Shown: positions 7,611 to 15,609, counted from the first letter of the stretch. The stretch: DNA of 20,548 nucleotides from Chloroflexota bacterium (GCA_029777225.1 JAKOSR010000134.1:1-20548); one strand, 5' to 3'. The notes: generated from the letters alone by a model not told the origin. Numbers and translations: made by a program.

Positions 7611-8615
7611 CTACTTTCCGCCCACATCCCTGTATGCAGGCAGCGATGGTGCCAACATTTCCTTCTGTACGGTCTCATACAACGTATCGCCGCGTAAATC
7701 TTCAATCGTGTAGCAAACCCCACCCATTTGATCCGCGAGCAGTTGCGCCAAGCCCTGGTCAAATACCTTTTGTTCCATGTTGATAACCACGCTGTGAATG
7801 TTATCTTGTTTAAACATCCCCGCCAACTCCGCCACTTCAACCTGCACCGGCCGGCTGCCAAGCGCGACGTTGCCAGCGCCGTCTGTCAGCACCAGCAGCA
7901 AAGGCTGCACGTCCGGATGCAGCACTTTTTCCCGTTTGATGACCTCGTAGGCCATCATTAAGCCGGAGGAAAGCGGGGTCTTCCCCCCCACCGGGATGTT
8001 CACCAGCGCCCGTTGCGCCAGCAGGACCGAGTTCGTCGGTGAAAGCACCAGTGTGGCGCGGTCCTTCTGAAATACCACCAGACCCACCCGGTCACGCCGT
8101 TGGTACGCGTCTGTTAGTAGTGAAAGGATTGCGCCCTTGGTCGCGGACATCCGCTCCGCAACCGCCATGGACCACGAGCCGTCCACCAGGAACAGGATGA
8201 GATTGGCTGTTTTCCGAACGCGGACTTTTTTCTGGTAATCGCCCCGCCGGATGGCAAAGGCCACATCCTGGCTGCGCTTCAGGCTTTCCCTTTGGCGTTG
8301 GAAAGGCGCGGCCGCGCGCAGGGTGGCATCGAAGGCCATATCGCTGGTATCGCCTGGCGCAGGCCGGGATTGGATGTAACGACCCCGTTTTGTTTTGGAG
8401 TGGGTTTGGGAACGGCGTCCGCCTTGTTTCCGCACCATTTCGTCCAGAGGTGTGTCAAGTTGGCGTGGCTCAAAGGTTTCCCCCGGTTTGACCACCTTGC
8501 CCCCATCCCACCAGGTTGGGTTGAGGTTGGTAAAAATGTCCTGCTGGGCTTCCCCGACCGGGATTAGTTCCCCGTCATCTGCCTCATCCTGGTTTATCCC
8601 AGCTGGGTTGTCGCT
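7611..8615 (-). CDS. chlD: VWA (ChlD C-terminal) domain, joined to the AAA+ part by a -1 frameshift
   Basis: This frame is open from the A-run at 8615 to the stop at 7611 (334 residues). It begins with an acidic linker (NQDEADDGELIPVG), continues through FTNLNPTWWDGGK and a basic region (KQGGRRSQTHSKTKRGR), and ends in a von Willebrand A domain with the MIDAS sequence DGSWS (Asp511-Ser515 in the fused numbering) and LTDGAGN. In ChlD/BchD/CobT proteins the VWA domain docks the AAA+ ring on the large chelatase subunit that inserts Mg or Co into a tetrapyrrole. A GTG at 8495 could start a separate 294-residue protein, but its upstream sequence is a poor SD and the 40 codons before it are also open, which favours fusion to the AAA+ frame (total 700 residues). 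Confidence 0.85.
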   Translation of the reverse strand, partial: SDNPAGINQDEADDGELIPVGEAQQDIFTNLNPTWWDGGKVVKPGETFEPRQLDTPLDEMVRKQGGRRSQTHSKTKRGRYIQSRPAPGDTSDMAFDATLRAAAPFQRQRESLKRSQDVAFAIRRGDYQKKVRVRKTANLILFLVDGSWSMAVAERMSATKGAILSLLTDAYQRRDRVGLVVFQKDRATLVLSPTNSVLLAQRALVNIPVGGKTPLSSGLMMAYEVIKREKVLHPDVQPLLLVLTDGAGNVALGSRPVQVEVAELAGMFKQDNIHSVVINMEQKVFDQGLAQLLADQMGGVCYTIEDLRGDTLYETVQKEMLAPSLPAYRDVGGK

Positions 8616-9712
8616 TTTTTTTTACCCTCAACCACGTCCTCTTCGCTTTCAGGTTCAGGGGAAATGACCGTGGTTTGCGCTTTCAGTTGGTCAAGTTTCG
8701 CGTCCAGGTGTTCCAGCCCAACCTCGGACTTCCGGAACGGCCCGGATTTCACGCGATGGGGTAAGGCCAGTTCCGCCGCCAGTGCTATATCGCGTGGGGT
8801 GATGCGGTCGCGGCCCTCAAACGCGGCCTGGGCGCGCGCGCCTTTTAAGATGACCAGGTCGGACCGGTGCCCGTCCACTTCCATGGAAGAGGTCAAGTCC
8901 GCGATGATGAGCAGATCACGCGATGTGTATCGGACGGTATCCACCATCTCGCGTGCCTGCTCAATTTGCTTTGAAAGCGCCTGTTCGTTGGGCAACCATT
9001 CCTCGCGGAACGCGTCCGCGTCAGTCTCAAAACCAATATTACGCCGCATGATTTCAACCCTCTGGCGCGTGTCCAGGATGCCATGGATTTCCACGGAGAA
9101 AGCGAATCGATCCAGTAATTGCGGACGTAAATCGCCTTCCTCGGGGTTCATGGTGCCCACCAGGATAAAGCGAGCGGGGTGGCTGAAAGAGATGCCCTCA
9201 CGTTCCACCACGTTGACGCCCATCGCGGCGGAATCAAGCAGGATGTCCACCACGTGATCATCCAGCAGGTTTACTTCGTCGATGTACAGCAGCCCCCGGT
9301 TGGCTGCCGCCAAAACGCCCGGTTCAAAATGCCTTTCACCTTTTTGGATGGCTTTTTCAATATCCAGCGTCCCCACCACCCGGTCTTCGGTTGCCGAGAC
9401 CGGCAAATTGATGAACGGTGTCTTTCGGGTCGTGACAGGCAGCGGGTCCTCACCAGATGCCACACGTTCACGGCATTCCGTGCACCATGTGGCAGGTGAA
9501 TGCGGGTCGCAGCCAAAGCGGCAATCCCGAACCACTTGCACCTCCGGTAACAGGGCTGCCAGTGCGCGGGCCGCGGTTGACTTGGCGGTTCCCCGCTCAC
9601 CTCTGATGAGCACGCCACCAATGCGCGCGTCCACCGCGTTGAGGATGAGAGCCCTGAGCATGCGTTCCTGGCCGACAATAGCTGTAAATGGGAAAATGGT
9701 TCTTTGATTCAT
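8594..9712 (-). CDS. chlD: AAA+ ChlI-like chelatase subunit (zero-frame product of chlD)
   Basis: 372 residues ending at TAA 8596-8594, eight codons after the A-run. AAA+ ATPase with Walker A GERGTAKST (38-46), Walker B LLYIDE (141-146), sensor-1 region GTMNPEEG and PQLLDRF. A cysteine cluster (Cys64, 68, 77, 80) sits in the insert after strand 1, as I recall from cobalto-/magnesium-chelatase relatives. As a standalone chain it looks like the small motor subunit (ChlI/BchI-like); when frameshifted it becomes the N-terminal half of ChlD. ATG at 9712 with AAAAGGAAA ~6 bases upstream. No large subunit (ChlH/CobN) gene is in the window, so Mg versus Co cannot be decided. Confidence 0.9.
   Translation of the reverse strand: MNQRTIFPFTAIVGQERMLRALILNAVDARIGGVLIRGERGTAKSTAARALAALLPEVQVVRDCRFGCDPHSPATWCTECRERVASGEDPLPVTTRKTPFINLPVSATEDRVVGTLDIEKAIQKGERHFEPGVLAAANRGLLYIDEVNLLDDHVVDILLDSAAMGVNVVEREGISFSHPARFILVGTMNPEEGDLRPQLLDRFAFSVEIHGILDTRQRVEIMRRNIGFETDADAFREEWLPNEQALSKQIEQAREMVDTVRYTSRDLLIIADLTSSMEVDGHRSDLVILKGARAQAAFEGRDRITPRDIALAAELALPHRVKSGPFRKSEVGLEHLDAKLDQLKAQTTVISPEPESEEDVVEGKKKATTQLG
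8615..8623 (-). other. A9 slippery run: candidate programmed -1 frameshift site
   Basis: On the minus strand the zero frame reads GGT AAA AAA AAA GCG. The last seven A's form an ideal A_AAA_AAA heptamer (8621-8615). A -1 slip gives AGC GAC AAC CCA and runs open through the VWA domain; no slip ends at TAA eight codons past the run. A purine-rich AAGAGGA lies about 16 bases before the heptamer and could act as an internal SD-like stimulator. A short stem (CTGG-GATAAA-CCAG) lies just downstream. RNA-polymerase slippage on the same run would have the same result. Confidence 0.7.
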
Positions 9713-9735
9713 GCGTTAATTTCCTTTTATGATGG

Positions 9736-9747
9736 TTAAGTCTACCA
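9736..9747 (-). promoter_or_regulatory. Extended -10 element of the chelatase gene
   Basis: Minus-strand TGGTAGACTTAA (9747-9736), -10 hexamer TAGACT, about 24 bases before the ATG at 9712. It matches the motif seen before other genes in the window. Confidence 0.35.
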
Positions 9748-9933
9748 TGATGAACGGGAGGAAACCAGTTGTTTGTCCGGGGTAAGCTGCAGCAAAAAGC
9801 CCCACCCCCGAAGCTATCGCCTTGCACAATGCGGAATATTTCCACGCAACACATGGTTTACACCCGCGCTCATCCTGCGCGCGCCAATTAGGCAGCAAAA
9901 TCGCACTTTCCGCAGCCAATTTGCCAAATCGCA

Positions 9934-9945
9934 GACTATACTTAG
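9934..9945 (+). promoter_or_regulatory. -10 element of the acetyl esterase gene
   Basis: GACTATACTTAG with hexamer TATACT (9937-9942), 28 nt before the ribosome-bound ATG. AGCCAATT lies at 9914-9921, at the spacing found before the thioredoxin-reductase-like gene. Confidence 0.45.
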
Positions 9946-9973
9946 GAAAACTTCCACCAGAAGGAGCGCCGCC

Positions 9974-10948
9974 ATGCCACTGACATTTGATTTTCCGCTC
10001 GACCAATTGCGTTCTTACCATGGGACCAACGCCCGCCCCGTGGACTTTGACCAATACTGGGAACGCGCGTTGATGGACATGCGGGCGACAGAGCCGCGCA
10101 CCCGGTTGGTGCCGGCCAGGTTCCAGGTGCCTGGCGTGGACTGCTCCGACCTTTGGTTCAGTGGGGTTGGGGGCGCGAATGTGCACGCGCAATTGCTGCG
10201 TCCGAGCAACGGTCATGGTCCCCATCCCGCCCTGCTCATGTTCCATGGTTATTCAAGCAACGCGAACGATTGGTCCTTCAAGCTTGGTTTTGTGGCCCAG
10301 GGCTTTATCGTCGCCGCTCTTGACACGCGCGGCCAGGGGGGTCTCTCCGAAGATTCCGGGGGTGTTACCGGCAATACGCTCAATGGCCACATCATCCGTG
10401 GCCTGACAGATGCGGTGACCGGGCATCCAGAAAAACTTTTATTCCGACAAAACTTCCTGGATACAGCCCAGCTTGCGCGGATTGTTTTTGATATGCCTGA
10501 GGTTGACCCCAGCCGCGTGTTCGCGACGGGCGCCAGCCAGGGAGGAGGGCTCACCGTTGCCTGCGCCGCCCTCGAACCGCGGATACGCAAAGCCGCGCCA
10601 ATTTATCCTTTCTTGTCCGATTATCAGCGAGTCTGGCAGATTGACCTGGCCGCGAATGCCTACGCCGAGTTACAGGAGTACTTCCGACGTTTTGACCCCC
10701 GTCACGAGCAGGAAGCTGAAATTTTTAACGCGCTGGGTTACGTGGATGTTCACCACCTGGCGCCCAGGGTCAAAGCCGAGGTATTATGGGGCTGTGGACT
10801 GATGGACAGAATCTGCCCCCCTTCAACCCAATTTGCGGCCTACAACAACCTGGAAACAAGCAAACGGATGGTTGTTTACCCCGACTTTGGGCACGAGGAA
10901 TTGCCTGGGATGGCAGACGAGATTCTGCAATTTTTGCTCAAGGACTGA
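9974..10948 (+). CDS. CE7-family acetyl (xylan) esterase / cephalosporin-C deacetylase
   Basis: 324-residue alpha/beta hydrolase of carbohydrate esterase family 7, which removes acetyl groups from acetylated xylo-oligosaccharides and related small esters. Visible features: the CE7 signature RGQ (119-121), nucleophile elbow GASQGG with Ser188, Asp278 in GLMDRICPPST and His307 in DFGHEE, giving a full catalytic triad and normal family length. No signal peptide, so a cytosolic enzyme acting on imported substrates. Start at 9974 is chosen because AAGGAG lies eight bases upstream; the frame stays open upstream but without family similarity. With the GH13 enzyme it points to carbohydrate use. Confidence 0.9.
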   Translation: MPLTFDFPLDQLRSYHGTNARPVDFDQYWERALMDMRATEPRTRLVPARFQVPGVDCSDLWFSGVGGANVHAQLLRPSNGHGPHPALLMFHGYSSNANDWSFKLGFVAQGFIVAALDTRGQGGLSEDSGGVTGNTLNGHIIRGLTDAVTGHPEKLLFRQNFLDTAQLARIVFDMPEVDPSRVFATGASQGGGLTVACAALEPRIRKAAPIYPFLSDYQRVWQIDLAANAYAELQEYFRRFDPRHEQEAEIFNALGYVDVHHLAPRVKAEVLWGCGLMDRICPPSTQFAAYNNLETSKRMVVYPDFGHEELPGMADEILQFLLKD

Positions 10949-11220
10949 AGCGCGCAAACCCGGCCAAAGCGTCAGTTCCTGGTCATTTCCAACCATAGAG
11001 TTGCCAGCGTGTAGCTGATGAATTGACCCATTCCCGCCTATCCCTGAAATATTCTCTGGCAACCAATGTTCTCGCCAAGCTCAGGCTGAACTCCCATGCT
11101 TTTTACCATTTGGGAATTAAAAACAGTGGGTCTTGGGTTCGGTAAAAGTTACTTCCGGCCCTTATAAAAAACAAGCATCGTATTAGCAAGCTCGCCCTAT
11201 CCAGGCGGCAGCCCAGGTTG
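10949..11220. other. Gene-free 272-base gap
   Basis: Between the esterase stop and the CDGSH gene stop. I see no ORF with protein-like composition, no RNA and no clear hairpin terminator. Confidence 0.5.
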
Positions 11221-11967
11221 TTATTTCCCGAATTTCTGGCTGAGTCGCAGCTTGCGTTCCTGCAAAAAGCGGTGCGTACCGTCGCACAGTGGCTTGTTCG
11301 CGGAACTGCCACAACGGCACAGCGTCACACGATTGCGTGCAATGAATGGTACCCCATCGGACCGCGTTATTGGAATGTATCCCATCACCCACAACGGCCC
11401 CTCAATCGGTCCATAAGAAGTGATTTCAATGGTCTCCGCGATTTGCACCGGTAATTCCGGCTCCACGTCCGCTCCCGCCGGCTCGAACCGGTACATGAGC
11501 GACCCCGAAGGGCAGTCTTCCACCATCTTAATCGCCCGCGCTTGCTTGACGGGGTCCTTGGCCTTGCGCGTTAGTTCATCCACGCTGGTATCCTTCAGGT
11601 AGCAAAACCCTGAAGCCATGCACAAATTAACTTGCTTACGTACAATGAGGTTGGAATCCCCCGTGTATTCCACGATTCTGCCTGAGGTCCTGTCGGTCAC
11701 CGCGGTTTCAGTGCCGATGAAATTAGTGCTGGTATGCGACCCGTCACAAAACGGTTTACTTTTGGATACCCCACACCGGCATAACAAGTACCTGCCCGGC
11801 GGCGTTTCTACTGGCCCCAGGTCCTGCCATTCGACCGGCTCGCCAAATTCCGTGCAAACCTGGGTGAGCTTCCGCAGTGGCACGCCACCCACCACGCGGT
11901 AGGGCCCGTTTCTAACGATGATTATCTCGGCTTCAGGGGGTAGCTTGCTATTATCTGCTTCGGTCAT
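11221..11967 (-). CDS. Iron-sulfur protein with two CDGSH motifs and a divergent ferredoxin-like segment
   Basis: 248 residues from the ATG at 11967 (a GTG directly before it is an alternative; GGAGG sits four bases before the ATG). Two CDGSH zinc-finger-like 2Fe-2S motifs: C63-x-C65...C74-D-G-S-H78 and C217-x-C219...C228-D-G-T-H232. Between them is a divergent monocluster ferredoxin-like block with C116, C122 and C152-P. CDGSH proteins (mitoNEET/MiNT family) carry labile His-ligated 2Fe-2S clusters in redox and Fe-S trafficking. Exact function unknown. It follows the mevalonate cluster on the same strand but has its own TATAAT, so it may be a separate unit. Confidence 0.88.
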   Translation of the reverse strand: MTEADNSKLPPEAEIIIVRNGPYRVVGGVPLRKLTQVCTEFGEPVEWQDLGPVETPPGRYLLCRCGVSKSKPFCDGSHTSTNFIGTETAVTDRTSGRIVEYTGDSNLIVRKQVNLCMASGFCYLKDTSVDELTRKAKDPVKQARAIKMVEDCPSGSLMYRFEPAGADVEPELPVQIAETIEITSYGPIEGPLWVMGYIPITRSDGVPFIARNRVTLCRCGSSANKPLCDGTHRFLQERKLRLSQKFGK

Positions 11968-11982
11968 CACGCCTCCAGTGAG

Positions 11983-12000
11983 CTATAACCGTAATTATAG
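11983..12000 (-). promoter_or_regulatory. Promoter -10 and inverted repeat before the CDGSH gene
   Basis: Minus strand: consensus TATAAT (11999-11994) within an inverted repeat CTATAA-N6-TTATAG (11983-12000), 16 bases before the ATG at 11967. No convincing -35. The repeat could be an operator. Confidence 0.45.
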
Positions 12001-12033
12001 CCCACCCCACGGCGTGAACTGCTTTTTAATGCA

Positions 12034-13206
12034 CTAATCCACGCGGCGCAGCACGTGCGTAACCGCTGTGGACGCGGTCCCCGCCAGCGACTGAATGATG
12101 CCGGCCCGCGGCTGCGACACCTGGCATCCACCTGCCTCCTGGCGTAGCTGCAGGCTCGCTTCCACTGCCTGGTAGACGCCCGAAGCTCCCAGCGGAAAAC
12201 CACGCGCCTTGTGACCACCCATGGTTGCCACCGGCAAGGTCCCGCCAATCGTCAGCGATCCGTCGGTTCCCAGTTTCCAGCCTTGTCCGCGTGGAGCGAG
12301 CCCGGCCGCCTCCAGAGAAAGCACCGCGTGCAACGTGGTGTTATCTGAATATTCAAAGAAATCCATCATGGGCATCGAAAGCCCGGCGCGCAGTAAGGCT
12401 TGCTGGATGGATACCGCCGCCGCGGTGAAAAACAGGGGGTCTTCGCGGTCATGCACCGCCAACCGGTCCGTCACCAGGCTTGTGCTGGCCAAATGCACCA
12501 GCGCGTGACCTAAACCTTTGGGAATGGCCTCACCCCGTGCCAGGATGACCGCCGCGGCCCCATCTGCCGCCGGTGCGACGTCAAATAGGTTAAGCGGCGC
12601 GGCCACCATCCCCGAGCGCAGGTAGGCGTCGGTGTGGATGGCTTTGCGATACATGGCGTGTGGATTCTCAACCGCGTTGGCGTGCGCGATTTTAGGGAAT
12701 CCCGCCAATGCCTCACGCGGAAACTGGTTTTCGTGCAGGTAGCGTTGCGTCAGCAGGGCAGCCTGCGCGACGGGTGTCAAGCCTTCTGACATCTCGTAAT
12801 CGGAATCCAGGCCCAGGGCCATCACCCTCTCGACCCCGCTTCCAACCACGTCCGTGACCTTTTCCACGCCCACCACGACTGCCACGTCCACCATCCCGGA
12901 CCGGATGGCGTTATACGCCAGGTGCAGCGCGGCCCCACCCGAAGCTTCCCCCGCCTCCGCGGTCATCCCTTCCGCCTCGCCAGCCAGGCCGGCATACTCC
13001 GCGACGAGGGCGCCGAGGTTGGCCTGATGCGAGGCCGGCGCGGCCAGCATGTTGCCAACAAAAATCGCCTGCGGCTTCAACCCGCCGGCATCCGCCCGCG
13101 CTTCGCGCAATACACGGGCAGCCAGCCCGCGCAATGACTCTTCCCAGAGTTCCCCAACGTCACTTTGGGCAACCCCAACGATATACACTTCAGGCCGGCG
13201 CGCCAT
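12034..13206 (-). CDS. Thiolase-like protein of the mevalonate cluster, canonical active site not conserved
   Basis: 390 residues, thiolase fold related to archaeal/SCP-x-type acetoacetyl-CoA thiolases. The fold is clear (VDVAVVVGVEKVTD, APAADGAAAVILA, ARGFPLGASGVYQA). The catalytic positions differ: the nucleophile motif reads EAGEASGG with Glu87 where Cys is expected, the HDAF-type motif reads EYSDNT with Ser287 for His, and the GHP motif reads GFP with Phe337. One base separates it from the upstream HMG-CoA synthase stop (TGA-G-ATG), so the genes are coupled. It may be a structural partner of HMG-CoA synthase, as thiolase is in archaeal complexes, or catalyse by other residues. No DUF35 partner gene follows. 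Confidence 0.8.
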   Translation of the reverse strand: MARRPEVYIVGVAQSDVGELWEESLRGLAARVLREARADAGGLKPQAIFVGNMLAAPASHQANLGALVAEYAGLAGEAEGMTAEAGEASGGAALHLAYNAIRSGMVDVAVVVGVEKVTDVVGSGVERVMALGLDSDYEMSEGLTPVAQAALLTQRYLHENQFPREALAGFPKIAHANAVENPHAMYRKAIHTDAYLRSGMVAAPLNLFDVAPAADGAAAVILARGEAIPKGLGHALVHLASTSLVTDRLAVHDREDPLFFTAAAVSIQQALLRAGLSMPMMDFFEYSDNTTLHAVLSLEAAGLAPRGQGWKLGTDGSLTIGGTLPVATMGGHKARGFPLGASGVYQAVEASLQLRQEAGGCQVSQPRAGIIQSLAGTASTAVTHVLRRVD

Positions 13207-13207
13207 C

Positions 13208-14299
13208 TCACTTCACCACAATCTCGCCACGGTAGCGTACGTACGTGGCGTAGTCAATTTCGGTGCGGCGCGCGATGTAATCCTGTGTTTTCAGCGCCTT
13301 TGCCTGGCGTTCGAGGATGGGTTTCCGTACCTTGATTACAAACGAATCAGACCCAGCCCCAGACCCATACGAGGTCATCAGAATCCGGTCGCCAGGTTTG
13401 GCAATGTCCAAAATAGCCGTCAGGCCAATCAGGGATGCCCCGGAATAGGTATTCCCAATCACCGGCGAAAGCAGCCCTGTTTTAATTTGCTCCGGTGTGA
13501 AGCCCAGTTCCTTGCCCACCCGCGTCGGGAACTTCGTGTTGGGCTGGTGGAAAACCACGTACGCGAAGTCCGACGGCTTGAAGCCGGTCTGCTCCATGAT
13601 TAACCGGGTCGCCGAAGTAACATGGTCAAAGTACGCCGGCTCGCCCGTAAAGCGTTGGCCATGTTCCGGGTAAACCGCGTGAGCTCTGCGCCAGAAGTCC
13701 GGCGTATCCGAGACGTAGGAATAAGCGGCTTCAATGGTGGCCAGCGACTCAGCCACGGGACCAAAGATGTAAGCCGCGCCACCTGATGAGGCGGTGTATT
13801 CCAGCGCGTCCCCAGGCTTCCCTTGCGCGGTGTCCATGCCAATTGCCATGGCATACCTGCCCATGCCCGAACCTACCATGCCAATGGCCGCTACCATGGC
13901 TTCGCTACCCGCCTTGCAGGCAAACTCCCAATCGCCAGCGGAAATGTTCCGCGAAGCGCCAATCGCCTCCGCCACCACTGTGCCGCTGGGCTTCACCGCG
14001 TAGGGGTGAGATTCAGACCCAACCCACACCGCCCGTAGCTCAAGTGGGTCAATTTCCGCCCGTTTCAACGCGTTGCGCGCCGCTTCAATGGACATCGTGA
14101 TCACGTCCTCGTCCAGCCCTGCCACCGCCTTCTCAATGATGGGCAGTCCTTCGTCGTTCCCGCCCCAGATGCGGGCTACTTCCTTCGCCGGCAGCCGGTA
14201 GCGGGGTACGTAAGCGCCATAACCAACAATGCCCACCCCGACCCTGGGTTTGAGTAGCAAATTTCCGTGTTGTGCCTTTGTTTCTTCGTTTTCGCTCAT
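13208..14299 (-). CDS. Hydroxymethylglutaryl-CoA synthase, archaeal type
   Basis: 363 residues. Condenses acetyl-CoA with acetoacetyl-CoA to HMG-CoA, the second step of the mevalonate pathway. Catalytic residues all present: Glu96 (GSESHPYAVKPSG), Cys128 (FACKAGSEAM) and His251 (FHQPNTKFP). Long conserved blocks (GYGAYVPRYRLP, DTAQGKPGDALEYTAS, SDTPDFWRR, GNTYSGASLIGL, YGSGAGSDSF) are those of archaeal enzymes. I choose ATG 14299, with AAGAGG ~8 bases upstream; an ATG at 14317 would overlap the reductase by 13 bases. It lies between the reductase and the thiolase-like gene, as one operon. Confidence 0.92.
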   Translation of the reverse strand: MSENEETKAQHGNLLLKPRVGVGIVGYGAYVPRYRLPAKEVARIWGGNDEGLPIIEKAVAGLDEDVITMSIEAARNALKRAEIDPLELRAVWVGSESHPYAVKPSGTVVAEAIGASRNISAGDWEFACKAGSEAMVAAIGMVGSGMGRYAMAIGMDTAQGKPGDALEYTASSGGAAYIFGPVAESLATIEAAYSYVSDTPDFWRRAHAVYPEHGQRFTGEPAYFDHVTSATRLIMEQTGFKPSDFAYVVFHQPNTKFPTRVGKELGFTPEQIKTGLLSPVIGNTYSGASLIGLTAILDIAKPGDRILMTSYGSGAGSDSFVIKVRKPILERQAKALKTQDYIARRTEIDYATYVRYRGEIVVK

Positions 14300-14304
14300 T
14301 CGTT

Positions 14305-15567
14305 TTACCTCTTCCATTCAGCCAGGATTTCCTTGGCACGGTCGATGCGTATGTTTTTCTCGCTGACCAGCTGGTCCGCCAGTGCCTGCGCCTGTTCCGG
14401 GCTTGCCCCGGCGGCTATGGCAATTTGGCGGGCGTGCAAGCCCATGTGACCACGTTGGATGCCCTCGGTGGCCAGCGCCCGCAGCGCCGCCAGGTTTTGC
14501 GCCAGCCCCACTGCGGCAATAATCTCACCCAGTTCGGATGCGTGCGTGACGCCCATCAACTTGAGGTTGGCCTTGGCCGTCGGGTGCACGCGCGTGGCGC
14601 CCCCCACAATCCCCACCGCCATCGGCAATTCGATGAACCCAGTCAGGTTGCCGGCTTCATCCTTGCCCCAGGTGGTCAGGCTGGTATATCGGCCGGAGCG
14701 GGCCGCGTAAGCGTGCGCGCCAGCTTCCACCGCGCGCCAATCGTTGGCGGTGGCCAAAACCACGGCATCCACCCCATTCATCACGCCCTTATTGTGAGTC
14801 GCCGCCCGGTAGGGGTCTGCCGCGGCGAAAGCCCAGGCTTCGATAATCCCATCCCGCACTTTTTCCCCCGTAAATTGGCCAAACGCCAGCGCCTCCACCG
14901 GGATGGTGACCCAGGCGCGTGCGAGGCGCCGGTCGGCCAGGTTTGAAAGTATCTTCAAATGCACCCTGCCACCGGTAAGTGCTTCCACCGGTCCGGCCAG
15001 CTTTTCCACGGCGGTGTTAATCGCGTTGGCACCCATCACGTCCTGGACGTCAAAGATAAGGTGCAACACCAGGAACGGCCCAATCGGGGATTGTTCAATT
15101 AACCGTACTTCCAGGTCTCGCGGGCCGCCGCCATACTTGCTCAGCAGCGGGTCAACGTGGGCCACCTGGTCCAAAAGTTCGTCTTTATGGGCCAGGATGA
15201 GCTCACGCGTTGCGGCCGGGTTGGGTAGGTCAAGCAGCTGCAATTGGCCAATCATCTCAGGCGCGGTCATGGAGGCCCTAAAGCCCCCGCCTTTTTTCGC
15301 CAGCTTGGCCATAAACGACGCGCCGGCCACCACCGATGGTTCCTCAATCACCATTGGCACGAGTACAGCTTTGCCATTGATAACAAAATTTTGGGCTATA
15401 CCAACTGGCAGACTGTAGAGCCCCACCACGTTTTCAACCATGTTGTTCGCGGTTTCCTGCCCGAGGCCTCCCGCCACCTCCCAGGCCTGGCATTCTTCCG
15501 CGGTAAGGCCAAACGCTTCCCCGAGAAATTCCCGCCGCTGTTCAACAGACATTTCATAAAATTTCAT
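14305..15567 (-). CDS. HMG-CoA reductase, class II
   Basis: 420 residues, the length of class II (Pseudomonas mevalonii-like) enzymes. It reduces HMG-CoA to mevalonate for isoprenoid synthesis. Visible catalytic residues: Glu76 (IEEPSVVAGAS), Lys260 (THNKGVMNG), Asp276 (TANDWRA) and His374 (GHMGLHAR). The cofactor loop DVMGANAINT is also present. No membrane anchor. Class II enzymes can be biosynthetic or degradative; here the adjacent HMG-CoA synthase argues for synthesis. ATG at 15567 with AAAAGGA about nine bases upstream. It is first in a reductase > synthase > thiolase-like operon; minus-strand GGGTATAAA (15609-15601) is a plausible -10. Confidence 0.93.
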   Translation of the reverse strand: MKFYEMSVEQRREFLGEAFGLTAEECQAWEVAGGLGQETANNMVENVVGLYSLPVGIAQNFVINGKAVLVPMVIEEPSVVAGASFMAKLAKKGGGFRASMTAPEMIGQLQLLDLPNPAATRELILAHKDELLDQVAHVDPLLSKYGGGPRDLEVRLIEQSPIGPFLVLHLIFDVQDVMGANAINTAVEKLAGPVEALTGGRVHLKILSNLADRRLARAWVTIPVEALAFGQFTGEKVRDGIIEAWAFAAADPYRAATHNKGVMNGVDAVVLATANDWRAVEAGAHAYAARSGRYTSLTTWGKDEAGNLTGFIELPMAVGIVGGATRVHPTAKANLKLMGVTHASELGEIIAAVGLAQNLAALRALATEGIQRGHMGLHARQIAIAAGASPEQAQALADQLVSEKNIRIDRAKEILAEWKR

Positions 15568-15600
15568 TCTATTTATTCCTTTTAAGCAGATGTCACGATG

Positions 15601-15609
15601 TTTATACCC
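15601..15609 (-). promoter_or_regulatory. Putative -10 of the mevalonate operon
   Basis: Minus-strand GGGTATAAA, hexamer TATAAA, 34 bases before the HMG-CoA reductase ATG. No clear -35. Confidence 0.35.

Noticed and set aside
8493..8495. Independent GTG start for a separate VWA gene
   Set aside because: Poor SD, and the same frame is open for 40 more codons back to the A-run, which fits a frameshifted fusion better; not fully excluded.
11160..11200. Minus-strand TGTTTTTT after the CDGSH gene as a terminator
   Set aside because: No stable GC-rich hairpin precedes the T-run.
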